A stretch of 64,000 nt of DNA from JAAFHB01 sp963677935 (lineage in GTDB: Bacteria > Bacteroidota > Bacteroidia > Bacteroidales > Prolixibacteraceae), in the NCBI GenBank assembly GCA_963677935.2, contig CAXXEH010000003.1, positions 2,666,001-2,730,000 on the forward strand. The letters run 5' to 3'. This document shows positions 26,609-36,340 of the stretch, one piece after another. A program made the translations under genes and the position numbers. The notes beneath the pieces are model-generated. The model saw only the letters and a list, made by a program, of their open reading frames with translations. It was not told the DNA's origin and did not search any database. Each line of letters begins with the position of its first letter. Position 1 is the stretch's first letter.

Positions 26609-29350
26609 TTACTTTCTAACAGAGGAAATTGCCGCTTTAATTTCACTTGCAGGATATCTGAAAAGATATTTTCCGGATCCAAGAGTGAACTGAAGGTTAT
26701 CTTTAATTTGGATATTTTCAAGATTAAACGGTAAACCGTCTAGTTTAACTAAACCTGTTCCGGCATGTGGTAAAGTAATTAATGCTGAGGTATTTGCAGG
26801 AATCTCTACTTCATAGACAAAGTCATCATTTTCAAACTTCCACGAGGAGGAAACTTTACCGTAAAGCGTATTAATCTCTGCCTTTGCATTAGATAATCTA
26901 CCATCAGGGTGAGGAGCAAGAAAGATATGTTTATATCCCGGAATTTCAGGATCGATATCTATTCCGGCTATATGTTTGTATAGCCATTCACCGATTGCTC
27001 CGTACGCATAATGGTTGAAACTGTTCATCGTTGCATCCTGGAACGTACCATCAGGTTTCAGACCATCCCATCGTTCCCAGATTGTGGTTGCTCCATGCAG
27101 GACAGGATATAGCCACGAGGGGTAATCTCTGTTATTTAGTAACCGAAATGCAAGATCTTCATGACCTGTAGCGGAAAGCGTTTTGCAAAGCAGCGGTGTT
27201 CCGACAAGTCCTGTGGTCAGATGTCCGAATTTTTCGACATTTTCGGTCAGGTATGCGGCACTCTTTAGGCGTGAGTTTTCAGGGAGCAGCTCAAAGGCGA
27301 GCGCAAGGGCGTAAGCAGTTTGTGTCTGGGAGGTCAGTTTTCCGCCTGGGGTGACAAATTCACGGTTAAATGCATCTTTGATATCGCTGGCCAGCTTCCC
27401 ATATTTTTCGGCATCTTCCTTTTTGCCAATAATAGCCGCCATCTTCCCCAGCAGCTTGGTGGAGTTATAGAAATAGGCTGATGCTATTAAATCGTTTTCA
27501 GTAATCCCACCCTTTTCGAAGGCGAGCCAGTCGCCATAATGCCAGTCGCCTAACCAAAGATTCTTCGCCCCTGCCCTTCCTGTCATAAAATCAACCCATT
27601 TCTTCATGCAGGGATATTGTGTTTCCAGAATGCGCTGATCACCATAGGTAAGCCAGAGCGTCCAGGGGATGATGACACAGGCGTCTGACCAAACAGACGA
27701 GCCACCAAATCCATCCAAAGCATCCGGAATTACAACAGGAACTTTTCCATCAGGCAACTGATCAACTGTAAAATCGCCCAGCCATTTGGTGTAAAATGGG
27801 GCCACATCGAAATTAAAGGCAGCGGTCATGCTAAAAAGCTGGGCATCGCCTGTCCAACCCAACCGCTCGTCGCGTTGCGGACAATCGGTAGGAACATCCA
27901 GGAAATTACCTTTTTGTCCCCATTGGATATTGTGCTGCAGCTGATTAATCAGCGTATCGGAACAGCTAAAATTTCCTGTAGGTTTCATATCAGAGTGAAT
28001 CACTACTCCTGTTATTTGATCCATTGAAGGTGGTGAAGTCAATCCTTCAATTTTTACGTACCTGAATCCATGAAAGGTAAAATGTGGTTCGTAAATTTCG
28101 GGGGCACCACCTTTTAGGATGTAAACGTCGGTACATTTAGCTGCACGCAGATTTTCGGTATAAAAATTACCTGCCTTATCCAACACCTCTGCAAATTTCA
28201 GTGTAATCCGGTCACCCTTCGTCCCTGAAACCTTTAATCTAACCCAACCCACCATGTTCTGACCCAGGTCGAAAACTGTCTCATTCTTTGGAGTAGTCAG
28301 TAATTTGACCGGTTTAATCTCCTGAATCGCCTTTACGGGAACACCCTGAGGTGCAATCAGAATTTCATTTGACTGATTGAAAAGAGTGGCCGAACTCCAT
28401 CTGCTCATATCAAATCCGGACCGGTCCCAGCCGGTGAGTTCAAGACGCGCATCATAAAATTCACCGTTATAGATATCCGATTCTACAATCGGACCGTTTT
28501 GGGTAACCTTCCAGTTGCGGTCTGAGCAAATAGCTTCAGAAGTTCCGTCTGTGTAGGTAACCTGCATTTGAAGTAAAAGTGCAAGCCTTTTTCCATAATA
28601 ACTGTTTTGTTTCGAAAATCCCAGGTTTCCCCTGTACCATCCATCCCCAAGGATTACACCAATTGCATTATCTTTTTTAAGCAAGGAAGTTACATCATAG
28701 GTCTGATATTGCAAACGCCTTTTATAGCTCGTCCATCCCGGTGTAAACAGATCCGAAGAAATTTTTGCCCCGTTAATGTGAAGTTCATATAATCCCAAGG
28801 CAGTTGTATAAACACGAGCCGATCTGATTTTTTTAGTGAGGGTAAATTCATTCCGGAAGTATTGAGCAGGTTTGGATCCTGTCATCTCCTTTTCGTTGCC
28901 ATAACTTATCCATTCGGCCTTCCATTCTGAGGGCTTTAAGATTCCCATCTCCCAAAAGGAAGGTTCGCTCCAGGAGGAACAGTTTTTCTTATTGTCCCAT
29001 GACCGTATCTGCCAGTAAACGCGTTGCATTGAAACTAATGCAGGACCATCGTAAACGACACCGACCGACTGGGAGGAGCTTACTTTACCTGAAGACCAGA
29101 TCAGAGGCTGTGAACTTAGTTTCATTGGATTATCAGCTACCCTGATCTCATAAGCGGTCTGCATCACTTCGTCTTCGGAAGAGACCAATTGCCAGCTCAA
29201 CCGGGGTTTGACAACGTCTATACCTACCGGATTAGTTTTGTATTCGCAAACAAGTAGTCCTACTTCGGTCTTAGCAATTGCCGGAAGGACTACAGAGTTG
29301 ATTAGCAACAGGATGATTACTGCTCTCAAAAAACGATTGATCTTTTTCAT
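26609..29350 (-). CDS. GH78 alpha-L-rhamnosidase
   Basis: 913 residues, full multidomain GH78. A signal peptide (ending near SVVLPAIAK) is followed by the fibronectin-like N domain (LLVCEYKTNPVGIDVVKPRLSWQLVS), the Bac_rhamnosid_N sandwich (SARVYTTALGLYELHINGAKI, FTPGWTSYKRRLQYQTYDVT), a concanavalin-like domain (FDLGQNMVGWVRLKV), the (alpha/alpha)6 catalytic barrel and a C-terminal sandwich. Catalytic motif CPQRDERLGWTGDAQ is intact with general acid Glu495, and the base Glu759 lies in TTIWERWDG. It inverts and releases terminal alpha-L-rhamnose. It is the best-supported rhamnosidase in the window and starts a tight run with GH20. A 404-bp gap lies upstream. Confidence 0.97.
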   Translation of the reverse strand: MKKINRFLRAVIILLLINSVVLPAIAKTEVGLLVCEYKTNPVGIDVVKPRLSWQLVSSEDEVMQTAYEIRVADNPMKLSSQPLIWSSGKVSSSQSVGVVYDGPALVSMQRVYWQIRSWDNKKNCSSWSEPSFWEMGILKPSEWKAEWISYGNEKEMTGSKPAQYFRNEFTLTKKIRSARVYTTALGLYELHINGAKISSDLFTPGWTSYKRRLQYQTYDVTSLLKKDNAIGVILGDGWYRGNLGFSKQNSYYGKRLALLLQMQVTYTDGTSEAICSDRNWKVTQNGPIVESDIYNGEFYDARLELTGWDRSGFDMSRWSSATLFNQSNEILIAPQGVPVKAIQEIKPVKLLTTPKNETVFDLGQNMVGWVRLKVSGTKGDRITLKFAEVLDKAGNFYTENLRAAKCTDVYILKGGAPEIYEPHFTFHGFRYVKIEGLTSPPSMDQITGVVIHSDMKPTGNFSCSDTLINQLQHNIQWGQKGNFLDVPTDCPQRDERLGWTGDAQLFSMTAAFNFDVAPFYTKWLGDFTVDQLPDGKVPVVIPDALDGFGGSSVWSDACVIIPWTLWLTYGDQRILETQYPCMKKWVDFMTGRAGAKNLWLGDWHYGDWLAFEKGGITENDLIASAYFYNSTKLLGKMAAIIGKKEDAEKYGKLASDIKDAFNREFVTPGGKLTSQTQTAYALALAFELLPENSRLKSAAYLTENVEKFGHLTTGLVGTPLLCKTLSATGHEDLAFRLLNNRDYPSWLYPVLHGATTIWERWDGLKPDGTFQDATMNSFNHYAYGAIGEWLYKHIAGIDIDPEIPGYKHIFLAPHPDGRLSNAKAEINTLYGKVSSSWKFENDDFVYEVEIPANTSALITLPHAGTGLVKLDGLPFNLENIQIKDNLQFTLGSGKYLFRYPASEIKAAISSVRK

Positions 29351-29754
29351 ATACTCTAATAATTTGCAAGTTTTTAAGCCACTCTTTTAATGGAACTGTA
29401 TAATTTTTTTCTCTTTGGTTGAGGCATATATAGCCTTCGACATATGGTATTTTGTTTAGCCCCACACTATAAATTGTTCTGAGCATCTTGTTGGAGATGT
29501 TGTAAATATCTTGAACATCGTTTATATCTTTCCCTTCGACAACATAATTTACAGGTTTGCATACACTGTGCTATATGGGCTCCACAAAACTGGCTATTGA
29601 AGTCAGTGTTGAAGCTTCTCATTCGCCCCATCTTTAGTAGTCGCCAGCCCTAATTCTTACCAGTAAGGCATCCTGGCTGCCATCCCCCGACATCCAGAAC
29701 TTCTGGTATGCTCATGTAAAAAAATCAACTGATTCTATATTCATAAAAAATGTT
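29351..29754. other. 404-bp gap between GH78 and clan GH-A genes, possibly holding a degraded gene
   Basis: No credible complete gene. On the minus strand a frame runs without an early start from about 29565 into the GH78 start region (fragments VEGKDINDVQDIYNISNKM and IPYVEGYICLNQREKNYT), preceded by an in-frame stop. It reads like protein sequence but I cannot name a family. A short perfect palindrome (CCAGAACTTCTGG) lies near 29694. No clear promoter box was found, though the next gene probably needs one. Confidence 0.4.
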
Positions 29755-31293
29755 TTATTTGTTATCAATTATTCCTGCATCTTCCTGTCCAAGATTATAA
29801 GTTGAGTATGTGGTTATACTTAAGGGCGGACTCTTGTCTGCCAGAATATTTGCTTTCTTTTGCAAATTGAAAGATTTAACAGGGATAAGTTTAAAATCGG
29901 TTTTTTGAATTTCCTGCTGTGTCACCTGATACTTGTTCAGTGTGAGATTTTCTGTTAAACCAAGGAGCGACAAGGAGATGTCAATATCCTTATCCGACTT
30001 ATTTAAAATATAAATAGTAGTTTCTCCTTTGGGGCTTTTTAGGGCTGCTACAACATAATTGCCGCTATCTGCCTTTGTTTCGAGAATATCGGAATGTTTT
30101 GCAGCAAAGCGTGTAATAATGCCGAAACTATAATATGGCACAGGTTCGGGTTCAACATTCCTCTTAAAATCCCATAGGTTCGAGTTCCATGTACGAACAA
30201 GTTGCCACTGCCCGTCCAAATCACCGCGATTAACGAAACTCCAACGGCTAAACCCGTCAACACCCATGTTTAAACCCACCAAAATTTTTTCGGCGTTGAT
30301 CATCTGGTGTTCATAGCTTTTCGAGGCTTCAGAACGCGGGCCACCCATAGCCATTTGGTCACCGTCGAAGTCAGCCGAAAAGAAGGTACCCATTTCAGCT
30401 ACGAAAAAGGGCAAATTCAACTCTTTTGCAAATTGTACGCCTTCGGCGAACGTTTCATTGGGGTTTCCATAGTAATTATGTATAGCGAGCGCTCCAACCG
30501 AAGGATCGTTAGGTTTAAAGTTACTCAGTTTAATTTGGTGACTATCCGGACCACAAAGTGCAATATTTTTCAAACCACGTTTGTTTAACTCGGTGCTCAT
30601 GGCACGTATGGCTGGCATAATCGAATCGGGTTTGGCATCCGAACCGATCCACCATCCGTTATCCATTCCAGGCTCGTTATTTACGGTAATCCAATGTATG
30701 CAAGAGTAGCCTTTGGCTTTTACGAGATAATCGAGCAACGTAGCATAACTAATAGCGAAATCGGTTACTGATTTGGGTGAACTTTGCAAACGGTTGATGC
30801 CCGGATGTGCGTTCCATTCAACGCCTTGCCACATCATGCTCATGTAAACATCGACATTGTATTTCTGGCAATGGTCCAGAATGCGGTAGAGAGTTTTCAT
30901 TTCGTCGTTGTCCCAAACGAATCTCTCCCGTTCCGGCTCGTACATTTCCATAGCTATCTCCACGCGGATAAAATCGAGCCCCAGCCAGCTCGCATGACGG
31001 CGGACATCGTCCCATGCTTTGTCAAAAGCCGGGACAGCAGGGGGATTCCCTCCATAAGCACTTCCTTTACAGGTACGATTGTCGCGGCCAATAAGATCGG
31101 TATAATGAACAACATTCGGCCCCATCGCATGCCACGAAGCGCCAATACCACCAGCCATAGTATGGTTGATCTTTGCAAGGTTAACGGAAATGTCATGAAC
31201 AGTTGCATTCGTATGGTTCTGTGACAGAGAGACATTCCACAAAACACCGGTGATAAGCAGAACTAATAGTAATTTCAGCGCCTTACTTTTCAT
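29755..31293 (-). CDS. clan GH-A retaining glycosidase (GH5/30/39-like), secreted
   Basis: 512 residues with a signal peptide (ending VSLSQ). A TIM barrel with the clan GH-A pair: acid/base Glu207 in HWITVNNEPGMD and nucleophile Glu300 in FFVAEMGTFF, both strong. Other barrel cues are GLDFIRVEIAMEMYEPE, DVYMSMMWQGVEWNA and DGFSRWSFVNRGD. A C-terminal beta-sandwich (YYSFGIITRFAAKHSD ... ETTIYILNKSDKDIDISL) resembles the accessory domain of GH30 and GH39 enzymes. Both families cleave beta- or alpha-linked xylosyl, glucosyl, galactosyl or iduronosyl residues, so substrate is open. It is 9 bp from the upstream rhamnosidase-like gene; the two are co-transcribed. Confidence 0.8.
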   Translation of the reverse strand: MKSKALKLLLVLLITGVLWNVSLSQNHTNATVHDISVNLAKINHTMAGGIGASWHAMGPNVVHYTDLIGRDNRTCKGSAYGGNPPAVPAFDKAWDDVRRHASWLGLDFIRVEIAMEMYEPERERFVWDNDEMKTLYRILDHCQKYNVDVYMSMMWQGVEWNAHPGINRLQSSPKSVTDFAISYATLLDYLVKAKGYSCIHWITVNNEPGMDNGWWIGSDAKPDSIMPAIRAMSTELNKRGLKNIALCGPDSHQIKLSNFKPNDPSVGALAIHNYYGNPNETFAEGVQFAKELNLPFFVAEMGTFFSADFDGDQMAMGGPRSEASKSYEHQMINAEKILVGLNMGVDGFSRWSFVNRGDLDGQWQLVRTWNSNLWDFKRNVEPEPVPYYSFGIITRFAAKHSDILETKADSGNYVVAALKSPKGETTIYILNKSDKDIDISLSLLGLTENLTLNKYQVTQQEIQKTDFKLIPVKSFNLQKKANILADKSPPLSITTYSTYNLGQEDAGIIDNK

Positions 31294-31302
31294 CTTTAAT
31301 TT

Positions 31303-33573
31303 TTATCTTTTACTGTAAACATCCACTTCAAAAATAGACCAGGGTTTATCTTTTGTCCCTGTCTGGACAATCTTCACGTAGCGTGCACTTTTTTGAGGAA
31401 AAGAAATTGTAGTAATTCCCAATTCTCCGGCTCCGGTTGCAACAGGCACTCCCCAGTCAGCACCATCGTTTGATACATAGACCGCGTACGACTTTGGATA
31501 ATCATAGATCGCCCAGGTATTGTCAAGTACTACTTTATGAAAAGGCTGAGCTTTCTTCATATCGACAATGATCCATTGTCCGGGAGTTTGCTGGCCTTTA
31601 AAGTGCCCTGATTCACTCATTGGCTTTTGTGGATCGATGGCGCGCCATCCGGTCCAAAAATCCTCGTCGATGGCAGTTTCAGCGCTTGCGTTTACAGGCC
31701 AGAATTTCCCCTGCATCGATCCGGTCACGCAGCCTACTTTGTATTCCTTATTTTCAAGGAAAGCTGAAATTGTCCATGATTTTTTGTCCAGTTTAACGTC
31801 GGTTGAAGGTATCGGAGCTTGCTTGGGCGTTATCACCGGCAATGTCCCCGATACTACAAAACTCCACGTGCCCGGTTCCACTTTGAATTTGATATAGCCG
31901 GAATCTTCCCCTATCCATGAAACCCTTTTTGCTTTATTTTTAAACGACCCGTCCCATACCAATATACCGTTCACTTTGATATTAGCCAGCCTGGTAAAAG
32001 AGGTTTTAGGAATACCGACGATTGCCGATGTATTTGGCGGCGAAGTCAACCCGATTTTATACTGCTTCTCATTTTTCTGTATGTCAACCTGGATCATCCC
32101 CTTCACGGTGGGTACTTTCACTTTTACTGAAGTAAGAAACGCTTCCTGTGGAAAAACATGATAGGTACTCCAGCCAGGTGTTTCGGGCGCCACCCCGGCT
32201 ATAAATTTGGAGAGAATCAGATTGGGCGTGTTCCACGCATGGTTTAGCGATAAGTATTCGTCCGAATCGGTTGACCAGGGAGGTGTATTTTCAAAAGACC
32301 GCTCAATATACTCCCACAAAGTCGTAAAGCCTGAATTTATCTGGTACTTGTAACGGTTATACATCCGCAACAGGGCTTGATCGGGTTTGTTAATTTTACA
32401 GAGCGCCTCTAAAACCCATCGTTCAAAATAGGGTCCGCAATTCATTTTGGTTTCCAGCACCTTTCCAATGGCACTCCACCGGGAAGGATCAGCAAGCCCG
32501 GCAACTACTGCCATCGCATTGGCCCTTTCGTCCAAATCGGTACCGGAACGATACCCATCCCCCTTCCAGAAAACCTTGTCGAAGTTCTCCTTTATACTAT
32601 TGATTTTGGCGTCCAGGGCCGAAATATCATCCGTATTCCCGGTTACTTTTGCCATTTTTTTAAGCGCATTGATTGCAGTGTAATATTCTGCAACCTGGAT
32701 AACCTCGGTATCGGTAGTACCAACTCCCCAATCGTACCAGTCCCAACCCTCAGTCCGGTGAACCGGCAGCCCGTTTGAACCCAGGTGATACCGTTCAAGA
32801 TATTCTTTCGTTGAAGAATAGATGGCCGAAATTGTCGCCAGATCGCCCGTATACATGTAGTAAGTCCACTCTCCGAATTCACCGTGAGCAATCAGGTTTT
32901 GCCCGGGCAAATCGTTGATTTGTTTTGAAAGCAGGAGGTTTTTGGCTATTGTATTTGAATTGGTATCGAAGGTATAAAAACCCTCTTCCATCTCAAGGAC
33001 TGCATCTCCCAGCCATTCAGACCTTTCCCTGTCGGGGCAATCCATATAATGTTCACGCATACAGAGGTATGCTGTTCGTGCCGCTTTCTGCCAAAGCACA
33101 TTATAATCGTTATCATTACACCAGAATGACCCTGCGAAGCTGGTGTCGTATCCGGTTTCACGATACTTAACAGCTCTTACAGTCACTCCTGCCGGAATGG
33201 TGTACCGGGCACCTTCTCCACTCATCCAGTTGGGCACTTCATAGCTTTGCACACCTGAATTGGTGGTATACTGCTGCCTTGTCCCGATGGCAGGAACCAA
33301 CGGATTTGTTGAATCGAAAAAAATAATTTTACCTGATGGCGCTTCAACTTCAATCCATGGTTGGAATTGCGCGTTATAAGGAAGTTTACAGGTAAGCGTC
33401 CATGTGTTGTTTTCTGAATAGGGCAATGTCTTTGTCATGTAGACATAGTCCTGTAATCCATAATCCTTCAGCGGCCGGTGGGTGATTCCACCTTCAGCCA
33501 CATTCTGAGAATATCCGGTTAATATACTGCATATCAGAATATAAATAAAAATTACTATTGATTTTGTATTCAT
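31303..33573 (-). CDS. GH78-like six-hairpin glycosidase with C-terminal F5/8C domain
   Basis: 756 residues with a signal peptide to about residue 22. A short N-terminal sandwich leads into an (alpha/alpha)6 barrel with YMDCPDRERSEWLGDAVLE, where Glu183 aligns with the GH78 general acid, and TTLWEYIERS, where Glu421 fits the base. A Bac_rhamnosid_C-like sandwich follows, then a discoidin carbohydrate-binding domain (IVDMKKAQPFHKVVLDNTW ... SARYVKIVQTGTKDKPWSIFEVDVY). The first two domains of full GH78 enzymes are absent, so the protein is shorter than the rhamnosidase at 26609. It probably removes alpha-L-rhamnose or a related deoxysugar while tethered by the discoidin domain. Directly upstream of the clan GH-A gene. 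Confidence 0.85.
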   Translation of the reverse strand: MNTKSIVIFIYILICSILTGYSQNVAEGGITHRPLKDYGLQDYVYMTKTLPYSENNTWTLTCKLPYNAQFQPWIEVEAPSGKIIFFDSTNPLVPAIGTRQQYTTNSGVQSYEVPNWMSGEGARYTIPAGVTVRAVKYRETGYDTSFAGSFWCNDNDYNVLWQKAARTAYLCMREHYMDCPDRERSEWLGDAVLEMEEGFYTFDTNSNTIAKNLLLSKQINDLPGQNLIAHGEFGEWTYYMYTGDLATISAIYSSTKEYLERYHLGSNGLPVHRTEGWDWYDWGVGTTDTEVIQVAEYYTAINALKKMAKVTGNTDDISALDAKINSIKENFDKVFWKGDGYRSGTDLDERANAMAVVAGLADPSRWSAIGKVLETKMNCGPYFERWVLEALCKINKPDQALLRMYNRYKYQINSGFTTLWEYIERSFENTPPWSTDSDEYLSLNHAWNTPNLILSKFIAGVAPETPGWSTYHVFPQEAFLTSVKVKVPTVKGMIQVDIQKNEKQYKIGLTSPPNTSAIVGIPKTSFTRLANIKVNGILVWDGSFKNKAKRVSWIGEDSGYIKFKVEPGTWSFVVSGTLPVITPKQAPIPSTDVKLDKKSWTISAFLENKEYKVGCVTGSMQGKFWPVNASAETAIDEDFWTGWRAIDPQKPMSESGHFKGQQTPGQWIIVDMKKAQPFHKVVLDNTWAIYDYPKSYAVYVSNDGADWGVPVATGAGELGITTISFPQKSARYVKIVQTGTKDKPWSIFEVDVYSKR

Positions 33574-33630
33574 AGTTTAATTAATTGAGTTAAGAATAAA
33601 ATTGCCAATTAGAAATAACTTCATTCAGTA

Positions 33631-34689
33631 CTATTTTTTATATTTAGTAGATAATTGATATTGTGCTATAGCTGAATCGATAAAATCAGCTAATATTTTT
33701 TTAGAAGCTTCAGCTAAATGACTCCCATCCGGTTGCCATCCAATGCTTGTTTCTAATGACCTTGTAGAAATATAATAAACCTTTTGATGCCTTTTAGCTA
33801 TGTTTTGCATAGCATCGCCATACTTTCCAAAGTCTTTTCCTGTTACAATATTTTTAGGTGCCTGAATTAAAAAAACAGGACTGTTGGGTTGATTCAGTTG
33901 AATCTTATCAACTACAGACTCTAATGATTTTTCAAAATCAGCACTTGTCACTCCTGAATTAAAATCATTAACTCCAAATGAAACAATGATGTCATCCATA
34001 GCCGGATCTTTTACCAATGACCCTGAATAATTAAAATTATATTGTTTATCCATATCTGATGCTTTTAAACCACCGGTTGCCACAGGATACAATACCCATT
34101 TTGTTCTGTCCATCAACCGTGGATAGTCACATTCAGCAGCCATCCACGAATCCCCAACTGTCTGAAGTCTTTTTAAACCCTGTCGCCAGGTTTCAATTGC
34201 ACCAGTTGAATCTATATCAAATGATTTAATGGTTGTTTTTTCTATTCCACTAAACAGGGCTTCATTATAGCCTTCGGTATGCATTATAATTGTATGCGAA
34301 GTAGTATCAGGTAAAGTAATTGTTACCGATTTGCTACCAGAAAATGTTTCAGAAAGTTCAGTGAAATAATAAACATTGGAATTAAGAGGACTATTATCGA
34401 TGACTACAGAAAGTATACAAAAGTTTGAATCATCAGGATCAACTACATCAGCATTTACAACAACAGTTGAAGTGCCATGAACCACAAATACAACCTGTGA
34501 ACCGCCCCATCCAGACCATTTCCCTAATCCTGTATTTTCATTCCATCTGCCAAGCCATTGGATATTTGGATCGGAATAAAGTATATTTTTTGCCTGAATA
34601 GAAACCACTCCCAATAAAAGTGTCAGGGTAAAAATTAGTTTCACAATACTTAGTTTTAAATTGACTATTTTCTCATTAAAAATACCCAT
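33631..34689 (-). CDS. secreted SGNH/GDSL carbohydrate esterase (CE2-like arrangement)
   Basis: 352 residues. A signal peptide ends in SIQA. Residues about 33-165 are a beta-sandwich (WLGRWNENTGLGKWSGWGG, STVVVNADVVDP) and the remainder is an SGNH hydrolase: catalytic Ser181 in VGDSWMAAE, block III Asn in SFGVNDF, and the Asp321-x-x-His324 pair in DGSHLAE. The sandwich-plus-SGNH order recalls CE2 acetylesterases, which deacetylate sugars. Its start codon overlaps the last codons of the barrel gene at 34676 (14-bp overlap), a sign of coupled translation. It would remove acetyl groups that block the neighbouring hydrolases. Family assignment beyond SGNH is inferred. Confidence 0.85.
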   Translation of the reverse strand: MGIFNEKIVNLKLSIVKLIFTLTLLLGVVSIQAKNILYSDPNIQWLGRWNENTGLGKWSGWGGSQVVFVVHGTSTVVVNADVVDPDDSNFCILSVVIDNSPLNSNVYYFTELSETFSGSKSVTITLPDTTSHTIIMHTEGYNEALFSGIEKTTIKSFDIDSTGAIETWRQGLKRLQTVGDSWMAAECDYPRLMDRTKWVLYPVATGGLKASDMDKQYNFNYSGSLVKDPAMDDIIVSFGVNDFNSGVTSADFEKSLESVVDKIQLNQPNSPVFLIQAPKNIVTGKDFGKYGDAMQNIAKRHQKVYYISTRSLETSIGWQPDGSHLAEASKKILADFIDSAIAQYQLSTKYKK

Positions 34690-36304
34690 GTGTTTTTACA
34701 TCGCCGTATTTTAAAGCAATTTCCACTCTGGTCGTAATAAACTTTTCAGGAGTAGCAGAGCGAAGCCGAACAACATTATTGCCCTGTTTCAGGCAAGATG
34801 CCGGAAGGATGTATGCATATACCCTGTCTTTAGGCGACAGGTTTTTTGCCCGGTCGAATAACGAGACATATTCTGGTTTCTGTAGTTCTATCTTTACACT
34901 ATTTACAGAAAGTTCAAACTTTGCGGGTTTGTCTGTACGAAGAAATAAAACTGCTTCTTCCGGAACGTCCTTTTCAGTATTATCGCCGATGAAAATGGGC
35001 GCATCAACGTAATTTTCGGGAGATACCAGCAACGGAAGCGGTGTATCAGGTTTGTAACCATATCCGGCCGAGCCACCATCGTCCAGACAATAAATTTTAT
35101 TCCGGTTTCGCAGGGTTTCCAATGATCCCAGCTCGTTCTGTAATTCAGGCGTTATGATCCGGCATACGTTACCTTCCGCTTCCAGCCGGAGCTTCTTAAG
35201 ATAATTGTCGAAAGAAAAATTAAAGAGATAAATTCCGTCGCCACCCTGTGCTAGAACATGTGATGCTATTCCCCGGTACATTCCGTGAGAAAAATTGACC
35301 CGGGAATTGTATCCCCCGCTTTCGGTAGCAACATATACAGGGATGGAAGGAGCCTCCATATCCGCTTTAAACCTGGCGACTGGTATTGACGGGTTTCCGG
35401 TAAAATGTACACCGATCGTAACAAAGTCAATCAACCCCCGTCGTACCCATTCTTTGATATCCATCCCCTTTTTTAAACAAAAATTCAAATCAGGGGCAAC
35501 TCGCACGGATAAAAGGATTTTCTTTCCGCGTTTTGCAGATAATTCGTCAATTTTGGCTTTGACTGCGGTTACCAGTTCTGTCATCAAAGGGGCATTTTTT
35601 TCCCCTTCCTCGCTTTTGAAATAGACGAAAAACCGCATAAAATTAAGTTCATATCCATCCAGAAATTCCCCGTATTTTTCCAACTGTTCGCTGATCATAT
35701 TCAGTTTGTGTTCTCTTACTTCATGATAAGAGAAATCAAATGCACCTTTACTTTTCCATCCAATATCTTCATTTAACCAATACTGGGGATGAGCTATCCA
35801 AAAATCCGGATATTCAATGGGACAATGGGAAGTAGTATCATTAAAATGGAGGTCATTCATCCAGTAGGTAATAAAAGCTTCCAACCCCTTTTCTTTTGCA
35901 CGTTGCAAGCAAGCGTCAATAATATCGGTTCCCTTTTCTTCTAAATTCAGATGGTTCCGGTAATACCTGACCAGATTCTTATACGCTGAAGTATCCTGGC
36001 CGCAATTCAATGTCCCGTTGCGGTCATCACCAAATATCCTCCCGTATTTTGACCGATAGTACGTGTAATCGCTCCCGGTGCAGATCATAAAAGTAGTTAC
36101 CTGGGTATTGGCAACCACATCCACATACATTTTTGCATCTTCTACTGATAATGGCCGCCTGTCGAACATGGTATTTCCCAAAACATCGCCCCCATCATTA
36201 CTGTAAATTAACCGGTGGCGAATGGGTTGTGCGTTCGGATTGGAACAGGCCAGACTGCCCAAAAGCAAAATGGAAAATAGATAGTTTTTTTTATACGATT
36301 TCAT
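34676..36304 (-). CDS. unclassified secreted barrel protein, family copy 1 (divergent DxD site)
   Basis: 542 residues, likely a lipoprotein (LLLGSLACSN, Cys20). After ~30 residues it is one continuous domain nearly identical to residues 341-852 of the GH16 fusion next door and related to the 545-aa protein at 39006. Conserved blocks: VTTFMICTGSDYTYYRSKYGR, FGDDRNGTLNCG, FITYWMND, DGYELNFMRFFVYFK, KKILLSVRVAPDLNFCLKKG, DFVTIGVHFTGNP and a terminal beta-sandwich ending KYGDVKTHGYF. The blocks look like strands of a TIM barrel resembling GHL-type glycosyl-hydrolase-like proteins. Where the siblings have DLD in the fourth strand, this copy has ELN, so a possible catalytic or metal Asp is lost. 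No family name is known to me; a glycosidase or binding role is inference. Confidence 0.7.
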   Translation of the reverse strand: MKSYKKNYLFSILLLGSLACSNPNAQPIRHRLIYSNDGGDVLGNTMFDRRPLSVEDAKMYVDVVANTQVTTFMICTGSDYTYYRSKYGRIFGDDRNGTLNCGQDTSAYKNLVRYYRNHLNLEEKGTDIIDACLQRAKEKGLEAFITYWMNDLHFNDTTSHCPIEYPDFWIAHPQYWLNEDIGWKSKGAFDFSYHEVREHKLNMISEQLEKYGEFLDGYELNFMRFFVYFKSEEGEKNAPLMTELVTAVKAKIDELSAKRGKKILLSVRVAPDLNFCLKKGMDIKEWVRRGLIDFVTIGVHFTGNPSIPVARFKADMEAPSIPVYVATESGGYNSRVNFSHGMYRGIASHVLAQGGDGIYLFNFSFDNYLKKLRLEAEGNVCRIITPELQNELGSLETLRNRNKIYCLDDGGSAGYGYKPDTPLPLLVSPENYVDAPIFIGDNTEKDVPEEAVLFLRTDKPAKFELSVNSVKIELQKPEYVSLFDRAKNLSPKDRVYAYILPASCLKQGNNVVRLRSATPEKFITTRVEIALKYGDVKTHGYF

Positions 36305-36340
36305 AGTTATATGATCATTGTTGTTTTCCTGTCTCTTCCT

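Noticed and set aside
29271..29486. 71-codon frame upstream of GH78
   Set aside because: Overlaps the GH78 signal peptide region and has no family; treated as remnant.
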